In this document: positions 48,145-56,830 of the stretch, piece after piece
Layout: every line of letters begins with the position of its first letter
Numbering within the stretch: position 1 is the stretch's first letter
Assembly: GCF_009754905.2 (NCBI RefSeq)
Contig: NZ_CP066775.1
Location: forward strand, 2,604,001-2,668,000
DNA length: 64,000 nucleotides
Origin: Mucilaginibacter ginkgonis
GTDB taxonomy: Bacteria; Bacteroidota; Bacteroidia; Sphingobacteriales; Sphingobacteriaceae
Reading direction: 5' to 3'
Notes under the pieces: generated by a model
The model's database searches: none
Seen by the model: the letters and a program-made list of their open reading frames with translations, nothing else
What the model was told of the DNA's origin: nothing
Program-made: the position numbers and the translations under genes

Positions 48145-48558
48145 ATGAAAAAAAATTCACTTACCCTGCTTGCAGGCATTATGTTCTTGCTGGCAGTCGT
48201 CAGCGCGAAAGCACAATCATCTTTGCCGCCCTCAATAAAAAAAGGTACAATTAAAGTAACTATCCTTTACCCCAATGGCGAAGGCAAAAAGTTTGATATG
48301 GAGTACTACACCCAAAAGCATTTTCCTATGCTTAGAAGTTTATTTGGCAGTGCCTTAAAGGCGACTGCTATAGACAAAGGCCTTACCGCGGGTTCTCCCG
48401 GCACACCGCTCCCCTTTTTAGCTATCGGTTATTTATATTTCGATTCGGCAGCAGCTTTTCAGGATGGAATGAAAACTTACGCGACAAAGATCAGGGCCGA
48501 TGTGCCGAACTATACCAACATTACACCGATCATTCAAATAAGCGAAGTGGTGGAGTAA
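48145..48558 (+). CDS. Exported EthD-like protein
   Basis: 137 residues. A signal peptide (LTLLAGIMFLLAVVSAKAQS) leads into the EthD dimeric alpha-beta barrel: GTIKVTILYPNGEGKKFDME, YYTQKHFPMLRSLFG and AIGYLYFDSAAAFQDGM. EthD domains occur in small-ether and alkylphenol degradation and are usually cytoplasmic, so the signal peptide is notable. No other degradation genes are adjacent. Confidence 0.83.
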   Translation: MKKNSLTLLAGIMFLLAVVSAKAQSSLPPSIKKGTIKVTILYPNGEGKKFDMEYYTQKHFPMLRSLFGSALKATAIDKGLTAGSPGTPLPFLAIGYLYFDSAAAFQDGMKTYATKIRADVPNYTNITPIIQISEVVE

Positions 48559-48671
48559 AAAATGTCTGTATCCACCCTTATGTTTGTCGTTAAAGGCCAG
48601 TCTGTGAATGCCTCGACTCGCTATTTTTGACCATACTTTAAAAGACCCAAATACAAAATCAAAACATCATT

Positions 48672-49106
48672 ATGAGAGCAATCAACCCATGGATCAACTT
48701 TAATGGAAACGCCGAGGAAGCTTTTAACTTTTACCGCTCTGTCTTTGGCGGCGAGTTCAAGAAAACTGTCCGCTTTAAGGAATTAGCAAATGACGATTTC
48801 CAGCCATCGGCCGAAGACGCCGAAAAACTCATGTATATTGCTTTACCTATCGGCCGCAACAATGTGTTAGTGGCGAACGATGTACCCGGCTTTATGGGGC
48901 AGGTTAGCGAATCAGAAAACCGCTCGAAAATTTACGTGAATACTGAAAGCCGCGAGGAAGCCGAAAAGGTATTTAACGGCCTGTCAGCTGGCGGAGATGT
49001 AGAGGGACCGATAGGCGATAGCCCCTGGGGAACCTATGCCGGCATGTTCAGGGATAAATACGGCATTGAGTGGATCATTGAATTTGACCCTAGTTACGCT
49101 GAATAA
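48672..49106 (+). CDS. VOC/PhnB-like protein
   Basis: 144 residues, the PhnB/glyoxalase-fold family: INPWINFNGNAEEAFNFYRS, VFGGEFKKTVRFKE, then GTYAGMFRDKYGIEWIIEF. This is the DUF1398/3-demethylubiquinone methyltransferase-like class. Metal ligands are incomplete, as in many members. The last 13 bases overlap the convergent methyltransferase gene. Confidence 0.88.
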   Translation: MRAINPWINFNGNAEEAFNFYRSVFGGEFKKTVRFKELANDDFQPSAEDAEKLMYIALPIGRNNVLVANDVPGFMGQVSESENRSKIYVNTESREEAEKVFNGLSAGGDVEGPIGDSPWGTYAGMFRDKYGIEWIIEFDPSYAE

Positions 49107-49957
49107 TCGACCCTGTCGATAGTTCCAATTTTTCGGAAGGGCATAAAACGCGTATCGGGGTTCCATTTGTTTCCTGCATAATGGAACCCTGCTGTTTTCA
49201 TTATCTCTGTAACAATAGCTGTTTGCCAGCTTCTGGTTACGAAGGGGTCCCTATGGTAGCTTATTTCGCTGTAGGTGCTATTAACCGTTAGTTCGTTGTC
49301 AGCACTTATTGCTACCAGATCGTAGTAATGGTTTAATTGGGTCTCTACGTCGCATTTTACCCCGCTAAACCAATGCGCATATAGGCCGGTATAAGTTTCG
49401 TGATCACGTATTTCTTTGACAGAATAATCTATCACGAAATTTGTTGCATTACAATTCTCTTCGAAATAGGAAAGAACGGCAAGGCCGTTAATTTGCACAT
49501 TGTGCTGTAAAAAGACTGCCAGCCTGAGCAGCTCTTTCAACGTCAGCAGCATGCACATCGACGCGTTGGCACTTCCGATAAAAATGAGGTCTTGCTGACT
49601 GGAGAGCCGGTAGTCAGTATCCGTACAATCGGCGGTTACATAATCCAGGCCATCAAAACGCGAAAAGTATGCTGAGTGGTCTACACAGGTGTAATCATTT
49701 TCCGGAAACTCTTGCTTTAACACCTTGCTTTCAAATCCGTTGCCGGCCAGTATCTCCATCACCTTTTTACCGGATGTAAGGTCATGCTCCCGCATCAGGG
49801 CCGTAAGGTCATCTGTTTTAGCATCCGCCTGATTATAAGTCAACCTGTAAACACTGTCGTAATGCGGCTTGGCAACGGCATTATCACAGATTGTGTTGAC
49901 TATCTCATGGCTTAATTTTACTTCGGCAAGGATCAGTTCTTTAATCAGCGCGATCAT
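49094..49957 (-). CDS. SAM-dependent methyltransferase-like protein
   Basis: 287 residues. A Rossmann methyltransferase fold is suggested by KKVMEILAGNGFESKVLKQE (motif I variant with GNG), YTCVDHSAYFSRFDGLDYVT and DLIFIGSANASMCMLLTL. The usual GxGxG is replaced by LAGNGF. Substrate unknown. It overlaps by four bases (ATGA) the small Lys-rich ORF just upstream, so they are cotranslated. Confidence 0.75.
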   Translation of the reverse strand: MIALIKELILAEVKLSHEIVNTICDNAVAKPHYDSVYRLTYNQADAKTDDLTALMREHDLTSGKKVMEILAGNGFESKVLKQEFPENDYTCVDHSAYFSRFDGLDYVTADCTDTDYRLSSQQDLIFIGSANASMCMLLTLKELLRLAVFLQHNVQINGLAVLSYFEENCNATNFVIDYSVKEIRDHETYTGLYAHWFSGVKCDVETQLNHYYDLVAISADNELTVNSTYSEISYHRDPFVTRSWQTAIVTEIMKTAGFHYAGNKWNPDTRFMPFRKIGTIDRVDYSA

Positions 49958-50082
49958 CCACCCGTTTTGCCACTCTTGGATGCGCGGCCCAGTTGTTTTT
50001 TCTTTTTTCTTGGTAAACGTTTTGCGTCTGCCGGTTTTTGCGCTGCTGGTTTACTTTCAGCGTCTTGTTTTTTCTCTGCCAT
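49954..50082 (-). CDS. Small Lys-rich protein (42 residues)
   Basis: MAEKKQDAESKPAAQKPADA followed by KRLPRKKKKQLGRASKSGKT and GG. Strongly basic, Ala/Pro/Lys-rich and disordered. The stop shares its bases with the methyltransferase ATG (ATGA), a typical operon junction. It resembles a small DNA- or RNA-binding or histone-H1-like peptide; function unknown. The start ATG is the only good one. Confidence 0.6.
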   Translation of the reverse strand: MAEKKQDAESKPAAQKPADAKRLPRKKKKQLGRASKSGKTGG

Positions 50083-50168
50083 TTGTTTTAGGTTTAAAAG
50101 TTTGAAATATGATTAAATATAGAGGGCCTGTCTGACAAACACAAATCCGCAAATCAATGTGATTAATC

Positions 50169-50963
50169 TTAATAGCCTAGTTGTCTTTCTAACGTTTTCT
50201 TTGCTTTTGATATGTTAAGCAAATCCTCTTCAAGGGTGCGCAAGTCTAAGCCATGAGGCGTTATACCCGCATTAAAAAAGTCTTCGCTTATTACAGCGTA
50301 AAGCACATAACCATAAGTTGCCAAAAACTTCCAGGTCAGGCGCTTTACCTTCCCCCAGCTGATCACGTACAGGAAGTCTGCGTCATATGCCACAACATTT
50401 ACGGCATGCCCGCCAAATGAACCCACGGCGCGGTCTCCGGTAAGTCCACCCGGCTTCACATCCCAAAGTTCCTGCTTAATAATGGTGTTTGGAAGTTCGA
50501 GCCCAAGATACGCTCCGCCAAAACTGTAAATGGCTGCACGCACCGTTTGCGGGTCTTTAAAGTTTACTGTTGTAAAGGCTTTTATTTTATGCCCGCCTAT
50601 GCCATTCTTGCGCCAATATTTTAATACATCCTGGTAATAAAGGCCGTCGTCATTTTCATGTGTTTCGGGGTTATAGCCTGATAAGGCAATGTACACCTCC
50701 ATTACTTCGCGGGTAAGAATAACATCCTCGCGGGTAGCATTCGCGGTCCAGCATTCTATCATGTGCCCGGCGGACGCGCAGGTGCAATCATTTGCGGTCC
50801 AGTTACCCATGCGTCGCCACGGTGTACGTTTCTTTTTAGAAAAGTCAAATTCGGCAGGTATATGTTCGTAAAGATTTTGACCGATGTAGTCTTCGAATTT
50901 TAAATTTCGGCTATCAATCGGATGTACCAGCCGGCTCCCCCTGGTAGGTTCGGGTTTCTCCAT
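50169..50963 (-). CDS. Papain-fold (C1-like) protein, probably inactive or atypical
   Basis: 264 residues, no signal peptide. Papain marks: Cys in ANDCTCASAGHMIECW, His in GSFGGHAVNVVAYD, then FLYVISWGK where papains have an NSWG block with the Asn of the triad. Here the equivalent is VISWG, so the Asn is missing and activity is doubtful. This resembles Bacteroidota C1-like proteins annotated as hypothetical. It stands alone before the channel pseudogene. Confidence 0.7.
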   Translation of the reverse strand: MEKPEPTRGSRLVHPIDSRNLKFEDYIGQNLYEHIPAEFDFSKKKRTPWRRMGNWTANDCTCASAGHMIECWTANATREDVILTREVMEVYIALSGYNPETHENDDGLYYQDVLKYWRKNGIGGHKIKAFTTVNFKDPQTVRAAIYSFGGAYLGLELPNTIIKQELWDVKPGGLTGDRAVGSFGGHAVNVVAYDADFLYVISWGKVKRLTWKFLATYGYVLYAVISEDFFNAGITPHGLDLRTLEEDLLNISKAKKTLERQLGY

Positions 50964-51169
50964 TTATTCGATTTAGATTGTGCTTGAAAGTAAGGATTTA
51001 CCTCAAATGTTCAAAGCTCTGATTTGCAGCATGAATATTGAGTAGAGATAGTCTGATTATCGCGGCAAGGCGCTCTAAAACTTTAAAACAGCCTTATGCG
51101 TAGATAGGTAAGTTATGTCCGCTGATTATTGCCGCGTTTCGCTCACGTATTATAAAATGAAGATCACCT

Positions 51170-52182
51170 ATGGAAATTAAAGACCAGGAAGCCACTCCCG
51201 AACAAAAAGCAGCGATAAAAAAACTTCATAATGAAGAGGTAAAAAAACTCAAAATAACGGGCTATTTGATTGGCGCTGCGGCTTGCATAGGCGCTACTTT
51301 TCTTATTCGTTTAACATCTTCAACTTTGTCGGTTCATTGCACCGTGTAATCGATAACGTTCTTTACGCATGTGCTGTCAGTTTCGGGATCATGATCGTTT
51401 CCAAGCTGGTACAAAGTCAGATCGCCAAGGGGTCATTAGAAAAAGGCTTGCTTTATAATCTTATTCAATTTACCAGGCTTTTAACTTTCATTATCATCGT
51501 TTTCATTTTTATATCGTTCTTAAATTCAAATTGGTACACGGCGGCTGTATCATTAGGGTTAATATCGCTGCTATTGGGTTTTGCACTGCAAACACCTATT
51601 GCTTCGCTAATAGGCTAGTTTTACATCGTGATGAGAGGGCCGTTTAAAGTAGGCGACCGCATACAAGTAGGGAGTTTTAACGGTGATGTGGTAGAGATCA
51701 ATTTCCTGGATACAACATTATGGGAATTCTCGGGCAATTTAATGACAAGCGATCTCCCCAGCGGCCGATTGATCAGATTCCCTAACAGCCTTATATTTCA
51801 AAACCAGGTATATAATTATTCCTGGCAGAAATTCCCTTTAGTATGGAACGAGATATCATTCTATATAACCTACAAGAGCGATATGGACTGGGTTGAAAAT
51901 GAGATCCGACAGATTTGCTTATCCCATCTGGATGCTAAAACTAAAGATCATATTCAAGATATGCGGGACCAGATCTCAGAAACGCCTGTAGAGGGCATCG
52001 AGATAAAAGAATTTCCTTTTATAAATTTTCGTATCCACGAAAATAATTGGGTGGAGGTTGTACTTATATATATTGTAGATCCAAAGTTGTCATCCCAGAC
52101 AAGAAGCGATATTGTTAAGGCTGTTATACCGGCGCTTCTTAAAGAACCTGCAAAAGTTTCTTTTGCACCTGAAGGAAGTTAA
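51170..52182 (+). pseudogene. Mechanosensitive ion channel (MscS family), broken by a frameshift and a stop
   Basis: Three fragments align with one MscS protein of about 335 residues. The ATG at 51170 gives MEIKDQEATPEQKAAIKKLH and reads on to FLIRLTS; the natural continuation (FNIFNFVGSLHRVIDNVLYA) is in another frame, so one T seems to be missing from the run near 51309-51311. That second frame ends at TAG 51616-51618, where the family has Trp (IGWFYIVMR; TGG to TAG). The rest, FYIVMRGPFKVGDRIQVGSF then SDLPSGRLIRFPNS, runs intact to 52182. Nothing suggests programmed recoding. MscS channels release solutes on hypo-osmotic shock. Confidence 0.85.
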
Positions 52183-52220
52183 CACGCTAAAGATCGATCT
52201 TGACTGGCAAAGCCCCGCAA

Positions 52221-53975
52221 CTAACTATTTTCAGGTAACGAAAATCCAAATGTACTGCCCTCGCCTATCGCGCTGCTCACCCAAATCCTTCCGTTTTGGG
52301 CTTCTATAAAGTCTCTGGAGATGGCAAGCCCAAGACCTGTGCCTGTTTTGTTTTGACCATCTGCAGGTACCTGGAAATAACGGTCGAATAACTGTTTCTG
52401 ATACTGCTCGTCTATGCCCTTGCCGTGATCAGTAACTGTAAATTCTATCGCACCCGCATTCTCTTTTAGATGTATATCAATAGCAGAACCGGCTGCGCTG
52501 TAACGCAGCGCGTTCGAAAGAAAGTTAACCATAACCCATGCAGATTTCTCTACATCAGCCTGTATCAACGGCAATTGATCTACTTTGGTAAAATTGATCT
52601 TTACATTCTTTTGCTCTGCTTGGAACGCAATAGATTTTAATGCATAGTCTACGATCTTTGCAGGCTCGACATTTGTAAAATTTAGCTGGATGTTGCCGGT
52701 TTCTACCTGCGAGAGGTCTAACAGTTCGCTGGTAATTTTTAACAACCTGGCATTGTCTTCTGCTATATGATCTATCAATTGCTGCTGTTCTGCATTAATT
52801 TCCCCTATGCGTTTATCCTGCAATAGTTTAAGGCTCATCTTAACGGAGGATATCGGTGTTTTTAATTCATGCGATATGGTAGCGATGAAATTGGTCTTGG
52901 CAACGTCTAGCTCTTTAAATTCAGTTACGTTTCGTAAAACGTAAACCACTCCGGCAGAGCGGCCGGCAACACGCACGGTTTCTGTAGGTTTGGTATCGAG
53001 ATTTGGCACCGTTATTTCGCGGCTTTCTAACTGGAAAAAGTTCTCTTTGCCGTTTACAACAATCTTAAGCGGCTTAATTTCCGACTGACGTGAAAGCACG
53101 CGTTTTAATAAGTCGCTGTTTTTTGCAAGATCTTCCACATTACTACCCGCGGCTATATCATTAGGCAGGTTAAGCAATTTGCGTGCGGTGTCATTTATAA
53201 AAAGAAGTTCGTGCTTTTCATTTATACCGATTATGGCATCCTGCATTTGTTCTACAATAGTTTCGATGCGGCGCTTTTCTGATAGGATAGTGGCCAGGTT
53301 ACTGTTCTCCCAATCGTTCAATTTAGCTGCCATGTTGTTAAAAGCCGAGGCCAGTTCGCCAAACTCATCTGTGCGATTAAAATTAATACGCTGGCTATAG
53401 TTCTTTTGGCTTATCTCGCGGATACCCTCTAGCAACGTGCGCAAAGGCGAGGCAACAATGTCCGGGAAGTTTATGATGAAACTAAACAGAATGAGGAACA
53501 TAAAGCCCGCTACAAAACTTAATAGTATAGTAGCGCTTCGTACAGACTTCCTTGAATGATCATCTTTTTTAATGATGGCTTGCATATTCAATGTTTCAAT
53601 GGCCCTCAATTGCTGACGTATTTTACGTTCCAAGCCAAATTTCTCGGCGTCACTCATTGAGGTTGATGTCAGCGCTGTAAAAGCATCGGTTAGTTGGGCA
53701 GTGGCCTCGCCTTCGCCTTTTTCTGTAACGTTATGCTGCTGTTTATTTAACTCTATACCAAATGCCTTTGCCTGATCGGTGCTTAACGGAAGAGAGTGCT
53801 CATCCAAAATGGCGCGCATATTCTTTGTATAGTTGAGCGTCTCATAGTTATTCTTGAGTATGGCAGTCGCATTTGATGCGATCTCTTGAATGTAGTACAT
53901 CGCTGTGGCGCCAAATACCAGCACCACAACAAACAAAAAGGCAAAGCCCAGGCGCAATTTATTTCTAATCTTCAT
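52221..53975 (-). CDS. Sensor histidine kinase of the kdp system (HAMP-PAS)
   Basis: 584 residues. N-terminal helix (LGFAFLFVVVLVFGATAMYY), a periplasmic helical domain, second helix (ATILLSFVAGFMFLILFSFI near 170), then HAMP, PAS and HisKA. The phospho-His is in FIATISHELKTPISSVKMSL. The HATPase has NFLSNALRYS, DHGKGIDEQYQ and GTGLGLAISRDFIEAQNG. It overlaps the KdpD sensor-domain gene by four bases (ATGA). The kinase half of KdpD is here a separate protein; the likely partner is the NtrC-type regulator upstream of the operon. Confidence 0.92.
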   Translation of the reverse strand: MKIRNKLRLGFAFLFVVVLVFGATAMYYIQEIASNATAILKNNYETLNYTKNMRAILDEHSLPLSTDQAKAFGIELNKQQHNVTEKGEGEATAQLTDAFTALTSTSMSDAEKFGLERKIRQQLRAIETLNMQAIIKKDDHSRKSVRSATILLSFVAGFMFLILFSFIINFPDIVASPLRTLLEGIREISQKNYSQRINFNRTDEFGELASAFNNMAAKLNDWENSNLATILSEKRRIETIVEQMQDAIIGINEKHELLFINDTARKLLNLPNDIAAGSNVEDLAKNSDLLKRVLSRQSEIKPLKIVVNGKENFFQLESREITVPNLDTKPTETVRVAGRSAGVVYVLRNVTEFKELDVAKTNFIATISHELKTPISSVKMSLKLLQDKRIGEINAEQQQLIDHIAEDNARLLKITSELLDLSQVETGNIQLNFTNVEPAKIVDYALKSIAFQAEQKNVKINFTKVDQLPLIQADVEKSAWVMVNFLSNALRYSAAGSAIDIHLKENAGAIEFTVTDHGKGIDEQYQKQLFDRYFQVPADGQNKTGTGLGLAISRDFIEAQNGRIWVSSAIGEGSTFGFSLPENS

Positions 53976-55108
53976 GACAGTATTACTAGGTCGGTTTCTG
54001 TAGCGGCTAAACTTTTAAGCAGTTGGTTAAAAACTGTGGTACGCAAAATAACCTGAAAAAGGTTTAGATGCGGTTTGCCGATGCAAATGGTAGTGATCTC
54101 TTTTTCTCGGGCTACGTTCATTATGGTTTGGGTGACATTATCACTTGGTATACGCATCACTTCGGCGCCCAGCTCAACCGCGAGTTTTAAATTGTTAATC
54201 AAATGGCGCTGCTTATCCAGCTTAATACGGTCGGAACTCTCCGACGGAATTTGCGCATAAAGCACCGTCCATGGCGAGCGATAATACGAAGCCAGCCGGG
54301 CAGTTTTGCGAATCACCACCTTTGCAGTTTCGGCGTTAGATGATATACAGGCCAGGAACCGTTCCGGCCTAAGTTTGATCTGCTTTGGTACTTCAATATC
54401 AATCTTACGTTCTACATGGTGGGCAACCTCTTTGAGTGCCAGTTCGCGTAGCTGCAATATCTTATCGTTCTGGAAAAAATTCTGCAATGCCCGCTCAATC
54501 TTCGATTTATCATAGATCTTGCCTTCGCGCAACCTGGCGATCAATTCATCAGCAGTAAGGTCAATGTTTACTATTTCGTCTGCTATCTCTAAAAGTTTGT
54601 CCGGGATGCGTTCCGTTATTTTTATCCCGGTTATTTCTTCCGCCTCCTCATTCAGGCTTTCTAAATGTTGTACGTTAACGGCAGTAATTACACTGATGCC
54701 AGCATTTAAAATATCCAGTACGTCCTGCCAGCGTTTAGCATTTTTACTTCCTTCAATATTACTGTGCGCAAGTTCATCTACAATAACTACTTCGGGATGG
54801 CGTATTAAAATGGTTTGCAAATCCATCTCATCCAATTCTTTGCCTTTATAAAAAGTTTTCCTGCGTTCAATAACAGGCAGGCCGTTTAAAAGTGCGTGTG
54901 TTTCTGCCCGGTTATGCGTCTCTATATACCCTATCTGGATATTAATTCCATTCTTAAGCAAGGCATGCGCTTCCTGCAACATCCTGTACGACTTACCTAC
55001 ACCCGCGCTCATGCCAATGTAAACCTTAAGCTTACCGCGCCGCGATTTCTTTAAAAGCTCAATAAAGCTCTTAACCTCGTCATTAGTATGTACGGTGTGC
55101 GGCGCCAT
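53972..55108 (-). CDS. kdpD: KdpD sensor-domain protein without kinase
   Basis: 378 residues: the N-terminal KdpD domain with Walker A GMSAGVGKSYRMLQEAHA (residues 32-49), VIVDELAHSNIEGS (Walker B), then a USP-like domain (FLACISSNAETAKVVIRKTA). The transmembrane, GAF and histidine kinase parts of full KdpD are absent and lie in the next gene. This split form is common in Bacteroidota. It senses low K+ or turgor and should act with the HAMP kinase downstream. The preceding porin gene is four bases away. Confidence 0.93.
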   Translation of the reverse strand: MAPHTVHTNDEVKSFIELLKKSRRGKLKVYIGMSAGVGKSYRMLQEAHALLKNGINIQIGYIETHNRAETHALLNGLPVIERRKTFYKGKELDEMDLQTILIRHPEVVIVDELAHSNIEGSKNAKRWQDVLDILNAGISVITAVNVQHLESLNEEAEEITGIKITERIPDKLLEIADEIVNIDLTADELIARLREGKIYDKSKIERALQNFFQNDKILQLRELALKEVAHHVERKIDIEVPKQIKLRPERFLACISSNAETAKVVIRKTARLASYYRSPWTVLYAQIPSESSDRIKLDKQRHLINNLKLAVELGAEVMRIPSDNVTQTIMNVAREKEITTICIGKPHLNLFQVILRTTVFNQLLKSLAATETDLVILS

Positions 55109-55111
55109 TAT

Positions 55112-56191
55112 TTAAAATGATACTGCAAAGCTTGCGGTGATCAACGGGCTTGTATTTACCGGCCGTCCATCACGCAAAAACACGTTGTCTTTACTATCGT
55201 AAATTTTCCCCTCCAGGCGGATGAGCGCGTTAGCTACCGGCGCATAGTCTATATTGAGCGAATAACCGGTTGTTTTAAAGCCGTTTGGTGTAGATGTGGT
55301 GATGAATACGCCGTTTGCGTCGTGATAGTATTCAACCCTTGCCGCTGCCCACCATTGCGATGCAAATTGATATCGGCCTACCAAAACAGGCGACAGTACG
55401 TGATAATAACTGTTACTATTCTTAACTTTTTGCTGAATGCCGTAATCGAATCCTGCTGTAAGGCCAAATTTATCAGTTAGCTGAAATATGCCGTAGAAGT
55501 TGTTGTAGAAACGGCGTACACCAATCGAATCCGCATTTTCAGATCCAAGGTAGTTGCTGTAATTTAACGTGATCTTTGGTGATGGCGTGTAATAAATTTC
55601 TAATCCGCCCGCTGGTCTGTTGTTGCCATTAATGCGCGAAATACGCTGCCAGCCGTTAAGGTACAACCCTGTTAAAGCCAGTTTGCCATCGGCGGTGGTG
55701 TAGGTCAGTTTTGCACCTGATTCATAGTACGGTGTATTATCAGACATGATATTCCGTGTCAATGTCCAGCAGTTTTTAGAAATGGCGCTTTCATAACCAA
55801 TGTGCGAGGCAAAGATGCCCGCGTCTAACCAAAGGTTTGCCGTTTTGCTAAGCTTGACACCTGCATTGGCTTCAAAAATGTTTTTTAGCACCCCCGGCTC
55901 CGACGCCAGGTTAGCGTTGGCATATGTACCTGCCATTATAGCCAAATTTGCGCGCACTTTGCCATCGTCATAGCCGGCTTTAATAAATGCCAGGTTTAGG
56001 TTTACCTCATTAGTACGGTTGTGCGAGTATACAAAACCCGGACGGTTATGATCTGCAGGATGGTTAAAATCGTAACCGTAGTATATTTCCGCATAGCCGC
56101 TAATGGTAAGCGGATTTTTAGTTTTGGTTGTATCCTGCGCTTTTACAGCCAGGCAAGTAAGCAAGCATAAGCCTGCAATTAAAGTTTTCAT
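55112..56191 (-). CDS. OmpL-like (BBP2) outer-membrane porin in the kdp operon
   Basis: 359 residues from the ATG at 56191 (an earlier ATG at 56209 adds MHQHKT). Signal peptide (TLIAGLCLLTCLAVKAQDT), then beta strands throughout: ISGYAEIYYGYDFNHPADHN, LNLAFIKAGYDDGKVRANLA, and the final PLITASFAVSF with a C-terminal aromatic. It matches the putative beta-barrel porin-2 family. It sits between kdpC and the KdpD gene, suggesting it brings K+ across the outer membrane for Kdp; this is inference. Confidence 0.85.
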   Translation of the reverse strand: MKTLIAGLCLLTCLAVKAQDTTKTKNPLTISGYAEIYYGYDFNHPADHNRPGFVYSHNRTNEVNLNLAFIKAGYDDGKVRANLAIMAGTYANANLASEPGVLKNIFEANAGVKLSKTANLWLDAGIFASHIGYESAISKNCWTLTRNIMSDNTPYYESGAKLTYTTADGKLALTGLYLNGWQRISRINGNNRPAGGLEIYYTPSPKITLNYSNYLGSENADSIGVRRFYNNFYGIFQLTDKFGLTAGFDYGIQQKVKNSNSYYHVLSPVLVGRYQFASQWWAAARVEYYHDANGVFITTSTPNGFKTTGYSLNIDYAPVANALIRLEGKIYDSKDNVFLRDGRPVNTSPLITASFAVSF

Positions 56192-56256
56192 TGTTTTATG
56201 TTGGTGCACAACGGTTTAGAACCGCCGTACGTTTGTTCTTGTTTCGGGTTATGTTA

Positions 56257-56823
56257 TTACTTCTTAAGCTGATCGAGGGCTACGTTAAGCTTCAACACAT
56301 TCACCTTTGCAGGTCCTAATAGCCCTAATGCAGGTTTATCTGTGTGGCTGTCTACCAATTGTGTTACCTGCTCAATGGTTAAACCGCGTACTTTGGCCAC
56401 TCGTTGGATCTGGATCTTAGCCCCCTCCGGAGAAATATCGGGATCTAAACCACTACCCGATGCTGTTACCATATCTGCGGGAATATCGCCCCTTTTTAAA
56501 TATGGGTGGTATTTCAAGAGTGTATCTATGCGGTTACTTACTTCTTTAAGGTAGTCGGGATTGCTTGGCCCTTTATTAGATCCGGCAGAACCAGCAGCGT
56601 TATAATTTACAGCCGATGGCCTGCTCCAAAAGTATCGCGGCTTATCAAACTTCTGCCCAAGGTTGGCGTAGCCCACCACTTTGCCGTTTAGGCTTATGGT
56701 TTCGCCGCTGCTTTGCCCCGGTGCCAGTTTGCCTGCAAAGGTGATAGTTAGCGGATATATGATGCATAACAGTATGGTTAGAACAACTGTAAGGCGAATG
56801 GATTGAATTATGTATGGTTTCAT
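56257..56823 (-). CDS. kdpC: Potassium-transporting ATPase subunit C
   Basis: 188 residues from the ATG at 56823. One N-terminal membrane helix (SIRLTVVLTILLCIIYPLTI), then the conserved periplasmic domain: GYANLGQKFDKPRYFWSRPS, ASGSGLDPDISPEGAKIQIQ and VDSHTDKPALGLLG. It stabilises ATP binding to KdpB. Gap of seven bases to kdpB. Confidence 0.96.
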   Translation of the reverse strand: MKPYIIQSIRLTVVLTILLCIIYPLTITFAGKLAPGQSSGETISLNGKVVGYANLGQKFDKPRYFWSRPSAVNYNAAGSAGSNKGPSNPDYLKEVSNRIDTLLKYHPYLKRGDIPADMVTASGSGLDPDISPEGAKIQIQRVAKVRGLTIEQVTQLVDSHTDKPALGLLGPAKVNVLKLNVALDQLKK

Positions 56824-56830
56824 GATTTTG

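Noticed and set aside
51170..52182. Programmed frameshift or stop readthrough in the MscS gene
   Set aside because: Two separate lesions and no slippery heptamer or recoding structure; plain decay is simpler.
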